Positions 1 to 7,689 of a stretch of DNA of 10,193 bases are shown in pieces (the stretch's first letter is position 1; each line of letters starts with the position of its first letter). The stretch lies in assembly GCA_945787595.1 (NCBI GenBank), contig CALZJV010000683.1, positions 1 to 10,193 on the forward strand. Reading direction: 5' to 3'. The notes beneath the pieces were generated by a model. The model did no database searches and was not told the origin of the DNA. It saw only the letters and a program-made list of their open reading frames with translations. The position numbers and the translations under genes are program-made. Origin of the DNA: an uncultured Desulfobacterales bacterium. GTDB lineage: Bacteria > Desulfobacterota > Desulfobacteria > Desulfobacterales > JAFDCJ01.

Positions 1-55
1 ATCTCCCGCAGAAGGAGTGATCTGCTATATAAATACGACCCAGCCCGGACCACAG

Positions 56-355
56 CTATTCAAAGGGCAATCCCAATGAATAGTGCTCGTACTCAGTCGG
101 CCCGACCAATAATTCTTTAGCTTCGTTTTCATAGGCCAGGCGTGTCTCACTGTTTTTCCAGGCTTCCCAGGCTTCTATATCCTGCCACATCGATACCACC
201 GTGACCTGAGACGGATCTTCCAGGCGTTGCATGGTCTCCGACGATATATAGCCGGGCTGTCGCATCGCCCCGTTACGGTTGTTAATCAATAATCTCGCTG
301 CTACTTTTAAACTTTCGTCTTTAAATTTGCGTTTGATCAAAATTTTTACAGCCAT
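56..355 (-). CDS. ABM-fold (antibiotic biosynthesis monooxygenase-like) small protein
   Basis: A 99-aa protein that reads as a single ABM domain, the dimeric ferredoxin-like alpha+beta barrel fold shared by small monooxygenases, haem-degrading enzymes and many proteins of unknown role. It starts MAVKILIKRKF and carries the typical ABM core: a PGYISSET strand around residues 34-41, then a VTVVSMWQDIEAWEAW segment (about 51-66), where the W..xxAWxxW pattern is the family hallmark. An upstream in-frame ATG at 406 would add 17 residues (MSRSKIRLNLG...), but the 355 start is preferred because a purine-rich GGGAGGG lies 5 nt before it and the domain begins there. No signal peptide or membrane segment is visible. 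It lies 131 bp downstream of the GAF gene on the same strand, so co-transcription is possible. The substrate cannot be told from sequence, and a non-enzymatic role is equally possible. Confidence 0.85.
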   Translation of the reverse strand: MAVKILIKRKFKDESLKVAARLLINNRNGAMRQPGYISSETMQRLEDPSQVTVVSMWQDIEAWEAWKNSETRLAYENEAKELLVGPTEYEHYSLGLPFE

Positions 356-359
356 AGTA

Positions 360-366
360 CCCTCCC
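360..366 (-). promoter_or_regulatory. Ribosome binding site fixing the ABM gene start
   Basis: On the minus strand GGGAGGG sits 4-5 nt upstream of the ATG at 355, within a longer purine run. The alternative ATG at 406 has no comparable purine run close before it. This supports the shorter, 99-aa product. Confidence 0.6.
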
Positions 367-486
367 TTCTTTCACCTAAATTGAGGCGGATCTTCGACCT
401 CGACAATCGCCCAGCTTAGGGTTCAATAAAAAAGGCCTATCCATTTTATAAGATATCTCCCCCTGTACGGAGAAGATACCGATGAA

Positions 487-1116
487 TCAAGCGTTGGGTT
501 GGGGTATTTCCGCACTGGCAAAGCTTTTTGGGACGCCCTCGTATGGGGTTCGCCGGTTGTACCTCAGGGTCTTCGGATCACGCATCGTCTTCAATATGTC
601 AATGCTGTCCTTTAAACCTTTGTTGACCCGGCACATCTCCAGGCCCATGCCGACAATCTGAGCAACTGCCTGGACGAAATTGACGTCGTTTAAAGTGAAC
701 TCCCAGGGCTCGGCCGTGTAAACCCGCATACATCCGATCAGATTGTCGCCAATAATGATCGGGACCGAAAGAATCGAGGCGATGCCCTCTCTGATAGCAT
801 CTTCAGGGTACTGAATCCGGGGGTCATCGGCAACGTCGAAAATGGCCACCGGTTGTCTATCCTGAAGGGATGCCGCAATCGAACGAAGAGAGCTGACCGG
901 TCCCTTGTTCAGATATTCCTCGCTTAACCCAAAGCTGCCGGTCAGCTTGAGTTCGTCGCTCTTGCGGCTGAACAGGAACAGGGTGCAGCCTTTAACCTTT
1001 AGGGCATTGGTGACGCCCTCGACTGTGATCAGCACGATCTCTTCCGGTTCCCGGATCGTGGATATGGCTTTGGTAATGCGAACCAGGCTTTCATAAGTGA
1101 TGATGGGCTTTTCCAT
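487..1116 (-). CDS. GAF domain-containing protein
   Basis: A 209-aa cytoplasmic protein consisting of one GAF domain (about residues 22-160) and a short basic C-terminal tail. GAF hallmarks visible are the N-terminal helix EEIVLITVEGVTNAL, the strand pair CTLFLFSRKSDELKLTGSFGLSEEYL, the DDPRIQYPEDAIREGIASILSVPI segment (the typical 'G..S.L.VPI' core) and GDNLIGCMRVYTAEPWEF leading into the last helix NFVQAVAQIVGMGLEM. No HTH, kinase, GGDEF or other output domain is attached, so it is a stand-alone sensor or partner protein. GAF domains bind small ligands such as cyclic nucleotides, haem or 2-oxo acids, and the ligand here cannot be assigned. The start is secure: a full AAAGGAGGT Shine-Dalgarno lies 4 nt before the ATG. 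The conserved-looking tail (TMRDPKTLRYNRRTPYEGVP) after the domain may be an interaction segment. It is followed on the same strand by the ABM gene. Confidence 0.88.
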   Translation of the reverse strand: MEKPIITYESLVRITKAISTIREPEEIVLITVEGVTNALKVKGCTLFLFSRKSDELKLTGSFGLSEEYLNKGPVSSLRSIAASLQDRQPVAIFDVADDPRIQYPEDAIREGIASILSVPIIIGDNLIGCMRVYTAEPWEFTLNDVNFVQAVAQIVGMGLEMCRVNKGLKDSIDILKTMRDPKTLRYNRRTPYEGVPKSFASAEIPQPNA

Positions 1117-1438
1117 GCTGACCTCCTTTCTTTATAGATTAATACCGGCTGTGTTCAGGTCGACGACCATCTGCAATTAAAAGGCCTCCGAAGGCTAAAA
1201 CCCACCCTCAGAGGCTAGCTGTTGGCATTTTCTGGAAACCCTTTTTCATGGTTCTTGTCACCAAAGTTAGGGGTTAGATAGGACGGCGCTTTGATAATGG
1301 ATGACAGTAGAAAAAATATGTCCAGGATTAGATTCGGCTCACAGTTCGATTCAGGAAGAGATCAACTAAGAGGATGAGAAGCAGTCGCGCAGTGCACTTC
1401 AGGGCAACATGTGATGCATACTCTCAAATGTATCTAAA
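1117..1438 (-). other. Long untranslated leader of the GAF gene
   Basis: This gene-free stretch separates the predicted promoter from the GAF start. The last third contains a possible 13-codon open frame (MKKGFQKMPTASL, ATG at 1249, no good ribosome site). It is followed closely by a small hairpin GCCT-TCGG-AGGC (about 1182-1193) and a short T run (CTTTTAA) on the minus strand, resembling a weak terminator or attenuator. An upstream segment, GCCTC (near 1211), can pair alternatively with the GAGGC arm of that hairpin, so two exclusive folds are conceivable. I do not recognise a known riboswitch. A regulated leader is inference only; it may simply be spacer. Confidence 0.3.
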
Positions 1439-1467
1439 TATCTACCTAAATTTGTTACCCTTGTCAA
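1439..1467 (-). promoter_or_regulatory. Sigma-70-type promoter upstream of the GAF gene
   Basis: On the minus strand there is a perfect -35 TTGACA (1462-1467), a 17-bp spacer, and TAGATA (1439-1444) as a weaker -10. It lies just beyond the lpd stop, pointing at the GAF gene. This would make the GAF/ABM pair a separate transcription unit from the suc genes, with an untranslated leader of roughly 315 nt. The imperfect -10 lowers confidence. Confidence 0.5.
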
Positions 1468-1502
1468 GAAATTACTAACTCTACAAGTCCCTATTTATCT
1501 TT

Positions 1503-2917
1503 TCATGATGCATAAATCGAGCACTTCTGCACCGCCATGGCCGCTTCCTGCAGGGCTTCGGCAAAGGTTGGATGCCCGTGAACGGTGCGGGCGATGTCTT
1601 CAGAGCTGGCATTGAACTCGAGGGCCAGCACACATTCGGCAATCATGTCCGCTGCCCGGGGTCCGATGATGTGAACCCCCAGCACCCGGTCGGTTTTTTT
1701 GTGGGCAATGACTTTGACAAACCCTTCGGTTTCACCCATGCAGCGGGCCCGGCCGGCGCCGGAGAAAGGATAGGTGCCGGTGCAAAATTCAATGTCACGT
1801 TCTTTAGCCTGTTCTTCGGTGATTCCCACAGAAGCCACCTCCGGCCAGGTGTAGATCACGGAGGGAATCGCATCGTAGTTCACTTCGCCGGGTTTGCCGG
1901 CGATACATTCGGCCGCTGCGATCCCTTCGGCAGAGGCTTTATGGGCCAGCATCGGACCGGGTACCAGATCGCCGATGGCATAAATGGTGGGGATATTTGT
2001 GCGATATGATGCATCCACCAGCAGGTGTCCGGTGTCGGGTTCTGTTTTTATACCCACTTCTTCTAGTCTCAAGCCCGTTGTACGCGGCCTGCGCCCGACG
2101 CTGATTAAAAGACGGTTGCAGGATAACGCTTCCCGGCCCTTTTTAGTTTCAAGGTCCACCCGCACGGATTTGCCGGCGATCTTGGCACCGGTCACTTTGG
2201 TTTGCATATGGAATTTAATGCCCTGACGCTTGAGAACCCGCTGCAGTTTACGTCCCACCTGACCATCCAGGGTGGTCGCAATTTTAGGCAGCATTTCAAT
2301 CACGCTTACCTTTGCACCGAGGCGCAGCCACACCGAGCCTAACTCCAGTCCGATGTAACCGCCGCCCACGATGACGAGGTGTTTGGGAACGGCATCAAAA
2401 TTTAAGGCTTCACGGGAGCTGACAATATGGTGTCCGTCAAACTCAAGACCCGGCAGCGATACCGGCTCACCGCCGGTGGCAAGGATGATCGCATTGGCCT
2501 GAAAGCTTGAATGCTCACTCTTTTTAGCTCCTGGGAAATGTTTTACCACCTCGACGCGATCCGATCCGGCCAGCTTGGCTGTGCCGTGGATGATGTCGAT
2601 TTTATGGCCTTCAAGAAGCCGTTTGACGTTTTCAGTCAGCTCCTCAACAACTTTTTCCTTGCGGGCCATCATGGTGGGTAGATCCAGACTTACCCGACCG
2701 GTCTTGATGCCGTGGACGGCGAGCTGTTCTCTGGCCAGGTGATAGTATTCACTGGAATCCAGCAGGGCTTTGCTGGGTATGCAACCGACATTCAGGCACA
2801 CGCCTCCCAGGCGCGGTTCTTTTTCGATACAGGCGACTTTCAGGCCACCGCAGCCACATATCCGCCGGGACCACTGCCTACGACTACCAGATCGTATTTT
2901 TCTTTATTAGCCATCAT
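1503..2917 (-). pseudogene. lpd: Dihydrolipoyl dehydrogenase (E3), frame broken near the N-terminus
   Basis: E3 reoxidises the dihydrolipoyl arm of 2-oxo acid dehydrogenase complexes, passing electrons through a disulfide and FAD to NAD. Most of the protein is intact: redox disulfide CLNVGCIPSKAL, NAD-binding VIVGGGYIGLELGSVW, second FAD motif TIYAIGDLVPGPMLAHKA, and the C-terminal HGHPTFAE with the catalytic His-Glu pair. The natural start is the ATG at 2917 (or the adjacent ATG at 2914), with AAGGA just upstream. From it the frame reads MMANKEKYDLVVVGSGPGG, then YVAAV, and hits TGA after 25 codons. The other frame resumes as GLKVACIEKEPRLGG. In the family about RAAQL lies between these, so roughly 16 nt are missing near 2843-2848. 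Adding 16 nt would give 476 aa, the usual E3 length. A downstream GTG at 2801 could start a product lacking the FAD dinucleotide fold, which would not be functional. It lies after sucB on the same strand. Assembly error is the main alternative. Confidence 0.85.
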
Positions 2918-2933
2918 TGCATCCTTCAGATGT

Positions 2934-2961
2934 ACAATAGTAGGTTTTCAGGCAACGTCAA
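2934..2961 (-). promoter_or_regulatory. Possible promoter of lpd
   Basis: On the minus strand TTGACG (2956-2961), a 16-bp spacer and TATTGT (2934-2939) precede the lpd start. The implied leader would be only about 10 nt, just covering the AAGGA ribosome site, which is tight. Matches are 5/6 and 4/6, so this is suggestive only. If real, lpd is transcribed apart from sucAB, consistent with the wide gap between sucB and lpd. Confidence 0.3.
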
Positions 2962-2984
2962 AGTAGACTCTAACCGACTCAGAT

Positions 2985-3016
2985 AAAAGCAATTTGCTTT
3001 TTGGAGCCAAATTGGC
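2985..3016. promoter_or_regulatory. Two adjacent short palindromes upstream of lpd
   Basis: AAAAGCAATTTGCTTTT (2985-3001) and GCCAAATTGGC (3006-3016) are near-perfect dyads 4 nt apart, about 70-100 bp upstream of the lpd start and just upstream of the proposed -35. The placement suits a regulator binding site, but no regulator is identified and AT-rich dyads can arise by chance. The remainder of 2962-3195 shows nothing I can interpret apart from a lone GAACGTTCAA word near 3085. Confidence 0.25.
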
Positions 3017-3195
3017 AATTACTTGGGAAAATGAGAATTTTTAACGAGAACTTCGGGTCTTTAATGCCTTCTTTGTCCTTAACCCTGAACGTTCAACCCC
3101 CTGGCCCAGTCCTGACTTTACTTTGCTCAATTATTTAGATTCATATTTGGGAACCTGACACGGAACGTAATATGATCTTATAAGTCGTACTCCCC

Positions 3196-3334
3196 GAGGC
3201 CGCTTCCAGCCCGTAGGGCTTCCAGGCCGGAGGGTAGGCTACGAGCCCGCTTCCAGCCCATAGGCCTACAGGCCGGCTTCCGGCTCGTAGAGCTTACAGC
3301 TCGGAGAGAGGGGAGGCCAGGGCGGGCTGAACCT
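3196..3334. repeat. GC-rich intergenic repeat, copy A (palindromic subunits)
   Basis: A GC-rich stretch between sucB and lpd built from shuffled words. CCGCTTCCAGCCC occurs at 3200 and again 47 bp later at 3247, each followed by a TAGG word. A perfect 9-bp inverted repeat, CTACGAGCC (3239-3247) with GGCTCGTAG (3282-3290), encloses GGCC-TACA-GGCC, and GAGCT-GTA-AGCTC lies beside it on the minus strand. About 3245-3334 matches the reverse complement of 7967-8056 with only about five differences. It looks like a dispersed extragenic palindromic element that would fold strongly in RNA, and it may end the sucAB transcript. Confidence 0.8.
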
Positions 3335-3352
3335 GTGAACGGTTACCCTGTT

Positions 3353-4676
3353 TTAAATCTCCATCATGATTCGTTCCGGGTTTTCCACACACTCCTTGAT
3401 GCGTTTTAGGAAAGTGACCGCCTCTCTGCCGTCGACAATACGATGGTCGCACTTCGTCATCGATTACCACCGGGCGTTTTTCGATCTTGTGCATCCCCAG
3501 AATGGCGCTTTGGGGGGTGTTCAAAATGGGCGTACTCAACAGGGACCCGTAAACACCGCCATTGCTGATGGTAAATGTGCCGCCCTCCAGATCGGAGAGT
3601 TGTAGGCGATTTTTATCAATCTTTTTTACATAGTCCACAATGGCCAATTCCAGCCCGGCGAAACTCAGCATATCGGCATGACGAATCACCGGGACCACCA
3701 GGCCACGCGCCGAACCGATCGCCACCCCAATATGATAATAGTGGTGCTCGATGATATCTTTGCCGTCAACAAAGGCATTAATTTGAGAAAACTCCTTGAG
3801 TGCTTCGATGCAGGCTTTGATAAAAAACGACATGAATCCCAGACCAACACCGTATTTCTGCTTGAAGGTTTCTTTATACTGCTGACGAATGGCCATGACA
3901 TGAGCCATATCTATTTCATTGAAAGTCGTCAGCATGGCCGTGCTGTGTTTGGCCTCCAGAAGCCGGGCTGCAATGCGCTGACGAATTTGACTCATCGGTT
4001 TCCGGTTGGTGCGTTCTTCACCGGAAACGGCTTTTTCAGGCGCCATCACAGCTGAAGTCTCCTTGGCCTCGGCGGCTGTTGCCTGATCGGAGGTGCCGAC
4101 GGAGATCGGAGCCCGCCCGCTCTCAAGGTATAAAAGCACATCTGATTTGGTAACGCGGCCAGCGGGGCCGGTTCCCGTTATTTGAGCAGGGTCCAGATTT
4201 TTCTCCGCCATTAGGCGTCTCACCGACGGCGCAAATTGCACCCTATTCCCGGACTGAGGCAGGAGCGTTTCAACCACGGGTTCCGGTTGCGGCACCGCCG
4301 CTTCGGCGATCTTGGCTGTAGGAGCCGCAGGAGCACTTTCGGTGGTTAATCCCGGCACTGTCGGTTCTACCGGGGCAGGGGTTGCTTCAACTTCTTCTTC
4401 ACCTATTTTGACCACACGCTCGTCTGCTGTTTTTGCAGCCATGCCGGTGTCCAGAGTACCGACCACGGCGCCGATGGCAACCGTTTCCCCCTCCGGTACC
4501 TTAATCGAAAGCACGCCATCGGCCTCGGCCACCACCTCCAGGGTGACCTTATCGGTTTCAATGACAAACAGCGGCTCGTCATTTTTTACCAGATCGCCAG
4601 CGGTTTTAAACCATTGAGCCAGCAGCGCCTCTGTTACAGATTCTCCCACGCTGGGTACTTTGATTTCTATAAGCAT
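3353..4676 (-). pseudogene. sucB: 2-oxoglutarate dehydrogenase E2 (dihydrolipoyl succinyltransferase), frame broken before the catalytic motif
   Basis: E2 is the core of the 2-oxoglutarate dehydrogenase complex, moving succinyl from lipoyl-lysine to CoA. Visible in order are a lipoyl domain (1-78) with the lipoylated Lys43 in ETDKVTLEV, a Pro/Ala/Glu-rich linker, a peripheral-subunit-binding domain (about 144-185, FAPSVRRL ... GPAGRVTKSDV), a second linker, and the catalytic domain from NRKPMSQIRQRIA (about 224) through FTISNGGVYGSLLSTPILN. After DDEV (Val409) the frame shifts near 3449-3452. The other frame then reads [21 protein letters not shown] to MMEI and a TAA at 3353-3355. The family has about twelve residues (a VVRPMMYLALSY-like strand) between these parts. 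A loss of 35 nt explains the gap, and restoring it gives 452 aa. As written, translation yields 460 aa ending at 3294 with an unrelated tail and no catalytic His. The ATG at 4676 has AAGGA before it. It lies 251 bp downstream of sucA. Confidence 0.87.
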
Positions 4677-4760
4677 ATTGATTCCTTGATATGTCCTCTA
4701 AATATTATCCCCGTTTAGTTCCGATCTACCGGCATATGGCGCCAGGTTTTAGTCCAGCCG

Positions 4761-4780
4761 CTGGTCTGAAAAGCGACCAG
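4761..4780. other. Small hairpin in the sucA-sucB spacer
   Basis: CTGGTC (4761-4766) pairs with GACCAG (4775-4780) around an 8-nt loop, about 85 nt upstream of the sucB start. There is no T run, so it is not a classical terminator. It could be an RNA stability or processing site. This is a short stem and weak evidence. Confidence 0.25.
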
Positions 4781-4802
4781 TCTGATCGGAAAAGAAACTG
4801 AT

Positions 4803-4846
4803 GAACGTCGAACATCGAACGTTCAACATCGAACGTCGAATGAATG
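4803..4846. repeat. Degenerate 7-nt tandem array (GAACRTC-type), array 1
   Basis: Consecutive heptamers GAACGTC and GAACATC, then variants GAACGTT(C) and AACATC, then GAACGTC again and GAATGAA-like ends. The period of seven is kept with one extra base. The array lies in the sucA-sucB spacer. Confidence 0.8.
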
Positions 4847-4889
4847 TATTCTGTCTGTTTAAAAAAGACTGAGCGAAGCGACATCCACC

Positions 4890-4922
4890 ATTCGTCAATT
4901 GTCATTCGTCATTCGTCATTCC
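4890..4922. repeat. 7-nt tandem array (ATTCGTC-type), array 2
   Basis: Four consecutive heptamers: ATTCGTC, AATTGTC, ATTCGTC, ATTCGTC, followed by ATTCC. On the minus strand the unit reads GAATGAC or GACGAAT, the same GAA-NNN-C pattern as array 1 in the opposite orientation. It begins 5 bp past the sucA stop codon. Confidence 0.8.
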
Positions 4923-4927
4923 AGGCC

Positions 4928-7678
4928 CTAGCTCACCTCCATGGGTTCTCTTTTCCCTGCCGCACGGCCCACTGCTTTTTTGATAATCCGGTTTTGCTCC
5001 TGCTTAAATATCGCCGGAAAACCCGTGGCCGGACTGCAAGCCGGCTCTCTGCCGATATAAGTCAGGGTTTGTTTTGTTAGGCTCTCAAGCCGGGGTTTGA
5101 TAAATTGCCAGCCGCCCATATTTTCAGGTTCTTCCTGAACCCAGCACCAATTTTTTGAACGGGAATATTTTTTTACCACCCTTTTCAATTGGTCCTCGGG
5201 AAACGGGTAAAACTGTTCCACCCGCACAATGACGACATTGCTGCTATCGAGGTCCCTGCGCCGGGCGGACAGTTCATAATAAATCTTCCCGCTGCAAAAC
5301 AGGATTGTTTTCGGATTTTTTGCGCCATTGGGATCGTCGAGAACTGCCTGAAAAGAATCGCCGGCAAGTTCATCAAGGGTCGATATGGCTGCAGGATGGC
5401 GCAAAAGACTTTTGGGCGTCAAAATCACCAGCGGTTTACGAAAATTGCTTTTTGCCTGACGTCGCAGGAGATGAAAATACTGGCTGGGGGTCGAGGGATT
5501 GCAAATTTGGATATTGTCCGCGGCGCACAGCTGCAAAAAACGCTCCAGTCGGGCACTGGAGTGTTCAGGGCCCAAACCTTCAAATCCATGTGGCAACAAC
5601 AACGCCAGACCGCTCAGGCGTTGCCATTTGGATTCTCCGCTGATAATGAACAGATCAATGATTGATTGCGCATTATTGGCAAAATCACCAAACTGGGCCT
5701 CCCAGAGAACCAGGCCATGGGGTTGGGCGACCGAATATCCATATTCAAATCCAAGAACGCCGGCCTCCGACAGCAAACTGTTGTACACCCGAAAAGGCGC
5801 CTGGTTTTTATCCAACTCATTAAGCGGTATATACCTCTTGCCGGAGCGGGTATCCACTAGAACGCTGTGCCGCTGACTAAATGTTCCCCGGCCGCTGTCC
5901 TGACCGCTGAGGCGAATGGGAGCGCCCTCGGTCAGCAAAGTGGCAAAGGCCAGCGCTTCCGCACCGGCCCAATCAATTCCGTAACCTCGTTCCGCGGCCT
6001 CCAGCCGTTTTAGCAGCAGTCTTTCAAGTTTCGGGTTTAAAGCAAAGTTATCGGGAGTTTTATTCAACTTGCGGGCCAGCGCGATGAGGGTTTTTTCTTC
6101 TACACCAGTATCTATCGGATCATGGCTATAAACTGCTTTAATCTCTTGCCAGTTTTCATAAAAAAGAGGAAACGGAAACGGGCATTCGCTTCCGTGAACG
6201 GTATCGTAGGCGGTATTTAAACTATCATTAATTGTTTTTTCAAGATTATCAATCTCATCTTTTTGAATAATTTGTTCTTCCAGCAGTTTTTCGGCATAAA
6301 TCCGGTGCAAAGAGGGCCGCTGTCGAATTTGCTCGTACATCAACGGCTGGGTGAAATAAGGTTCATCACCTTCGTTGTGCCCGTAACGGCGATAACAGAC
6401 CACGTCGATCACGACATCTTTACCGAATTCCCAGCGGTAGTCGGCGGCAAGTTGAAATATGTGGACAACTGCTTCGGGGTCTTCCCCGTGCACGTGAAAA
6501 ATCGGTACCATCAGCATTTTGGCGATATCGGTGGAATATCGGGTGGAACGGGCATCTTCGGGCAGGGTGGTGTATCCGATCTGGTTGTTGATCACCAGAT
6601 GAATCGTACCGCCGGTTCGATAACCCTCGAGCTGGGACATATTCAGGGTCTCGGTCACAATTCCCTGTCCGGCAAAAGCGGCATCGCCATGGATCAATAA
6701 AGGCAGCACCTTGTTGCGGCTTTGGTCTGCCAGGATATCCTGCCGGGCCCGCACAAATCCTTCCACCACCGGATTCACCGATTCCAGATGGCTTGGATTG
6801 TTCATTAAGAAAATCCGCAGGTTTGAACTTTGTGTGCTTTTTATATCCGTCAGATAACCGTTGTGATATTTTACATCCCCGGTACCTACCAGATCATCCG
6901 GATCGTAGCAGCTTTCAAACTCTGAAAAGATGTCTTCATAGGGCCTTTTTAAAAAATGGGCCTGTACATTTAATCGTCCCCGATGGGCCATGCCCAGAAT
7001 GATTTCCCGACACCCTTTCTGAGCCACATGCTCAGCCAGACCATTTAAAGCCGGGATAATGGCATCGCCGCCTTCGAGGGAAAAACGTGTTACCGCCAGA
7101 TATTTTTTGTTGACGAACTGCTCGAACAGGGCTGCCTGGAATAGATTGTCCAATATACGACGTTTGACCGGGGTGTCGAAATTGGGTTGATTAAGCCCCG
7201 GTTCCATCCGATCGAGCAGCCAGTTGCGTTCCTCCGGATCCTGCAGATGCATGAATTCGACACCGATGGAATGAGCGTATGTTTTCTTAAGAGCTTCAAT
7301 AATATTTCGCAACGGCGCTTGGCCGGATGTCGAAAACCGCGGGGCAACAAATTCTGAGTCAAGATCTTCAGGTGTGAAATCGAATGCCTCCAGATTTAAA
7401 AGCGGATGATCGATCGGACACGCTGACAGTGGATCCAGGCAAGCCAAGAGATGGCCGAGATCCCGATATCGATAAATTAGGGCCTGCACCCGGGCCTGGC
7501 GCTCCAGCCGGTCTTTATCGACGGCCTTTACCGCTGCCGTTTTATCTGAGACCGCCAGTTCAAAACCATCAAAAAAAAAGCGCCAGTCCCGTGAGAGCGT
7601 ATCAGGCGCTTTTTTCCATCGCTTATACTGGGCCTCAATATATTCAGCATTCCAGGTAGCCGTGATATCCATGGTCAT
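4928..7678 (-). CDS. sucA: 2-oxoglutarate dehydrogenase E1 component
   Basis: A 916-aa thiamine-diphosphate enzyme that decarboxylates 2-oxoglutarate and succinylates the lipoyl arm of E2 in the oxidative TCA cycle. The length and every landmark agree with the family: an N-terminal E2-binding helix (AEYIEAQYKRWKKAPDTLSRDW, 11-32), active-site GMAHRGRLNV (229-238), GTGDVKYHNGY, HLESVNPVVEGFVRARQD (about 297-314), the ThDP/Mg site HGDAAFAGQGIVTETLN (330-346) with VINNQIGYTT, RRYGHNEGDEP (430-440), then the pyrimidine-domain motifs SGQDSGRGTFSQRH (591-604), EAQFGDFANNAQ and GPEHSSARLERFLQL. There is no internal stop or gap. The start is ATG 7678 with AGGT 3 nt upstream; an in-frame ATG at 7672 is possible. 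It is first of the suc cluster, behind a strong promoter and a palindromic leader. Unlike sucB and lpd it shows no damage. The substrate call is based on whole-length similarity to OdhA/SucA rather than to pyruvate E1. Confidence 0.96.
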   Translation of the reverse strand: MTMDITATWNAEYIEAQYKRWKKAPDTLSRDWRFFFDGFELAVSDKTAAVKAVDKDRLERQARVQALIYRYRDLGHLLACLDPLSACPIDHPLLNLEAFDFTPEDLDSEFVAPRFSTSGQAPLRNIIEALKKTYAHSIGVEFMHLQDPEERNWLLDRMEPGLNQPNFDTPVKRRILDNLFQAALFEQFVNKKYLAVTRFSLEGGDAIIPALNGLAEHVAQKGCREIILGMAHRGRLNVQAHFLKRPYEDIFSEFESCYDPDDLVGTGDVKYHNGYLTDIKSTQSSNLRIFLMNNPSHLESVNPVVEGFVRARQDILADQSRNKVLPLLIHGDAAFAGQGIVTETLNMSQLEGYRTGGTIHLVINNQIGYTTLPEDARSTRYSTDIAKMLMVPIFHVHGEDPEAVVHIFQLAADYRWEFGKDVVIDVVCYRRYGHNEGDEPYFTQPLMYEQIRQRPSLHRIYAEKLLEEQIIQKDEIDNLEKTINDSLNTAYDTVHGSECPFPFPLFYENWQEIKAVYSHDPIDTGVEEKTLIALARKLNKTPDNFALNPKLERLLLKRLEAAERGYGIDWAGAEALAFATLLTEGAPIRLSGQDSGRGTFSQRHSVLVDTRSGKRYIPLNELDKNQAPFRVYNSLLSEAGVLGFEYGYSVAQPHGLVLWEAQFGDFANNAQSIIDLFIISGESKWQRLSGLALLLPHGFEGLGPEHSSARLERFLQLCAADNIQICNPSTPSQYFHLLRRQAKSNFRKPLVILTPKSLLRHPAAISTLDELAGDSFQAVLDDPNGAKNPKTILFCSGKIYYELSARRRDLDSSNVVIVRVEQFYPFPEDQLKRVVKKYSRSKNWCWVQEEPENMGGWQFIKPRLESLTKQTLTYIGREPACSPATGFPAIFKQEQNRIIKKAVGRAAGKREPMEVS

Positions 7679-7689
7679 TATACCTGTGA

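Noticed and set aside
428..480. Possible terminator between the GAF and ABM genes
   Set aside because: There is a hairpin (ATCTTCTCC with GGGGAGAT) and a separate run of six T on the minus strand, but about 20 nt lie between them, so they do not form a standard intrinsic terminator.
1572..2009. 145-codon plus-strand open frame inside lpd
   Set aside because: It is the antisense shadow of a well-supported gene with conserved motifs. The same applies to the other plus-strand frames within sucA and sucB.
3294..3352. Extension of sucB past the native stop as a real C-terminal domain
   Set aside because: The extra residues arise only from the shifted frame and read into the GC-rich repeat. The other frame supplies the conserved E2 ending MMEI and stop at 3353, so the extension is an artefact of the frame break.
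1503..4676. Programmed frameshifting or translational bypass joining the broken sucB and lpd frames
   Set aside because: In both genes conserved codons are absent from the DNA, so recoding could not restore the family sequence. There is also no slippery site of the usual kind at either break.
4803..4922. CRISPR array
   Set aside because: The repeats are 7 nt, contiguous and degenerate, with no spacers and no cas genes nearby.
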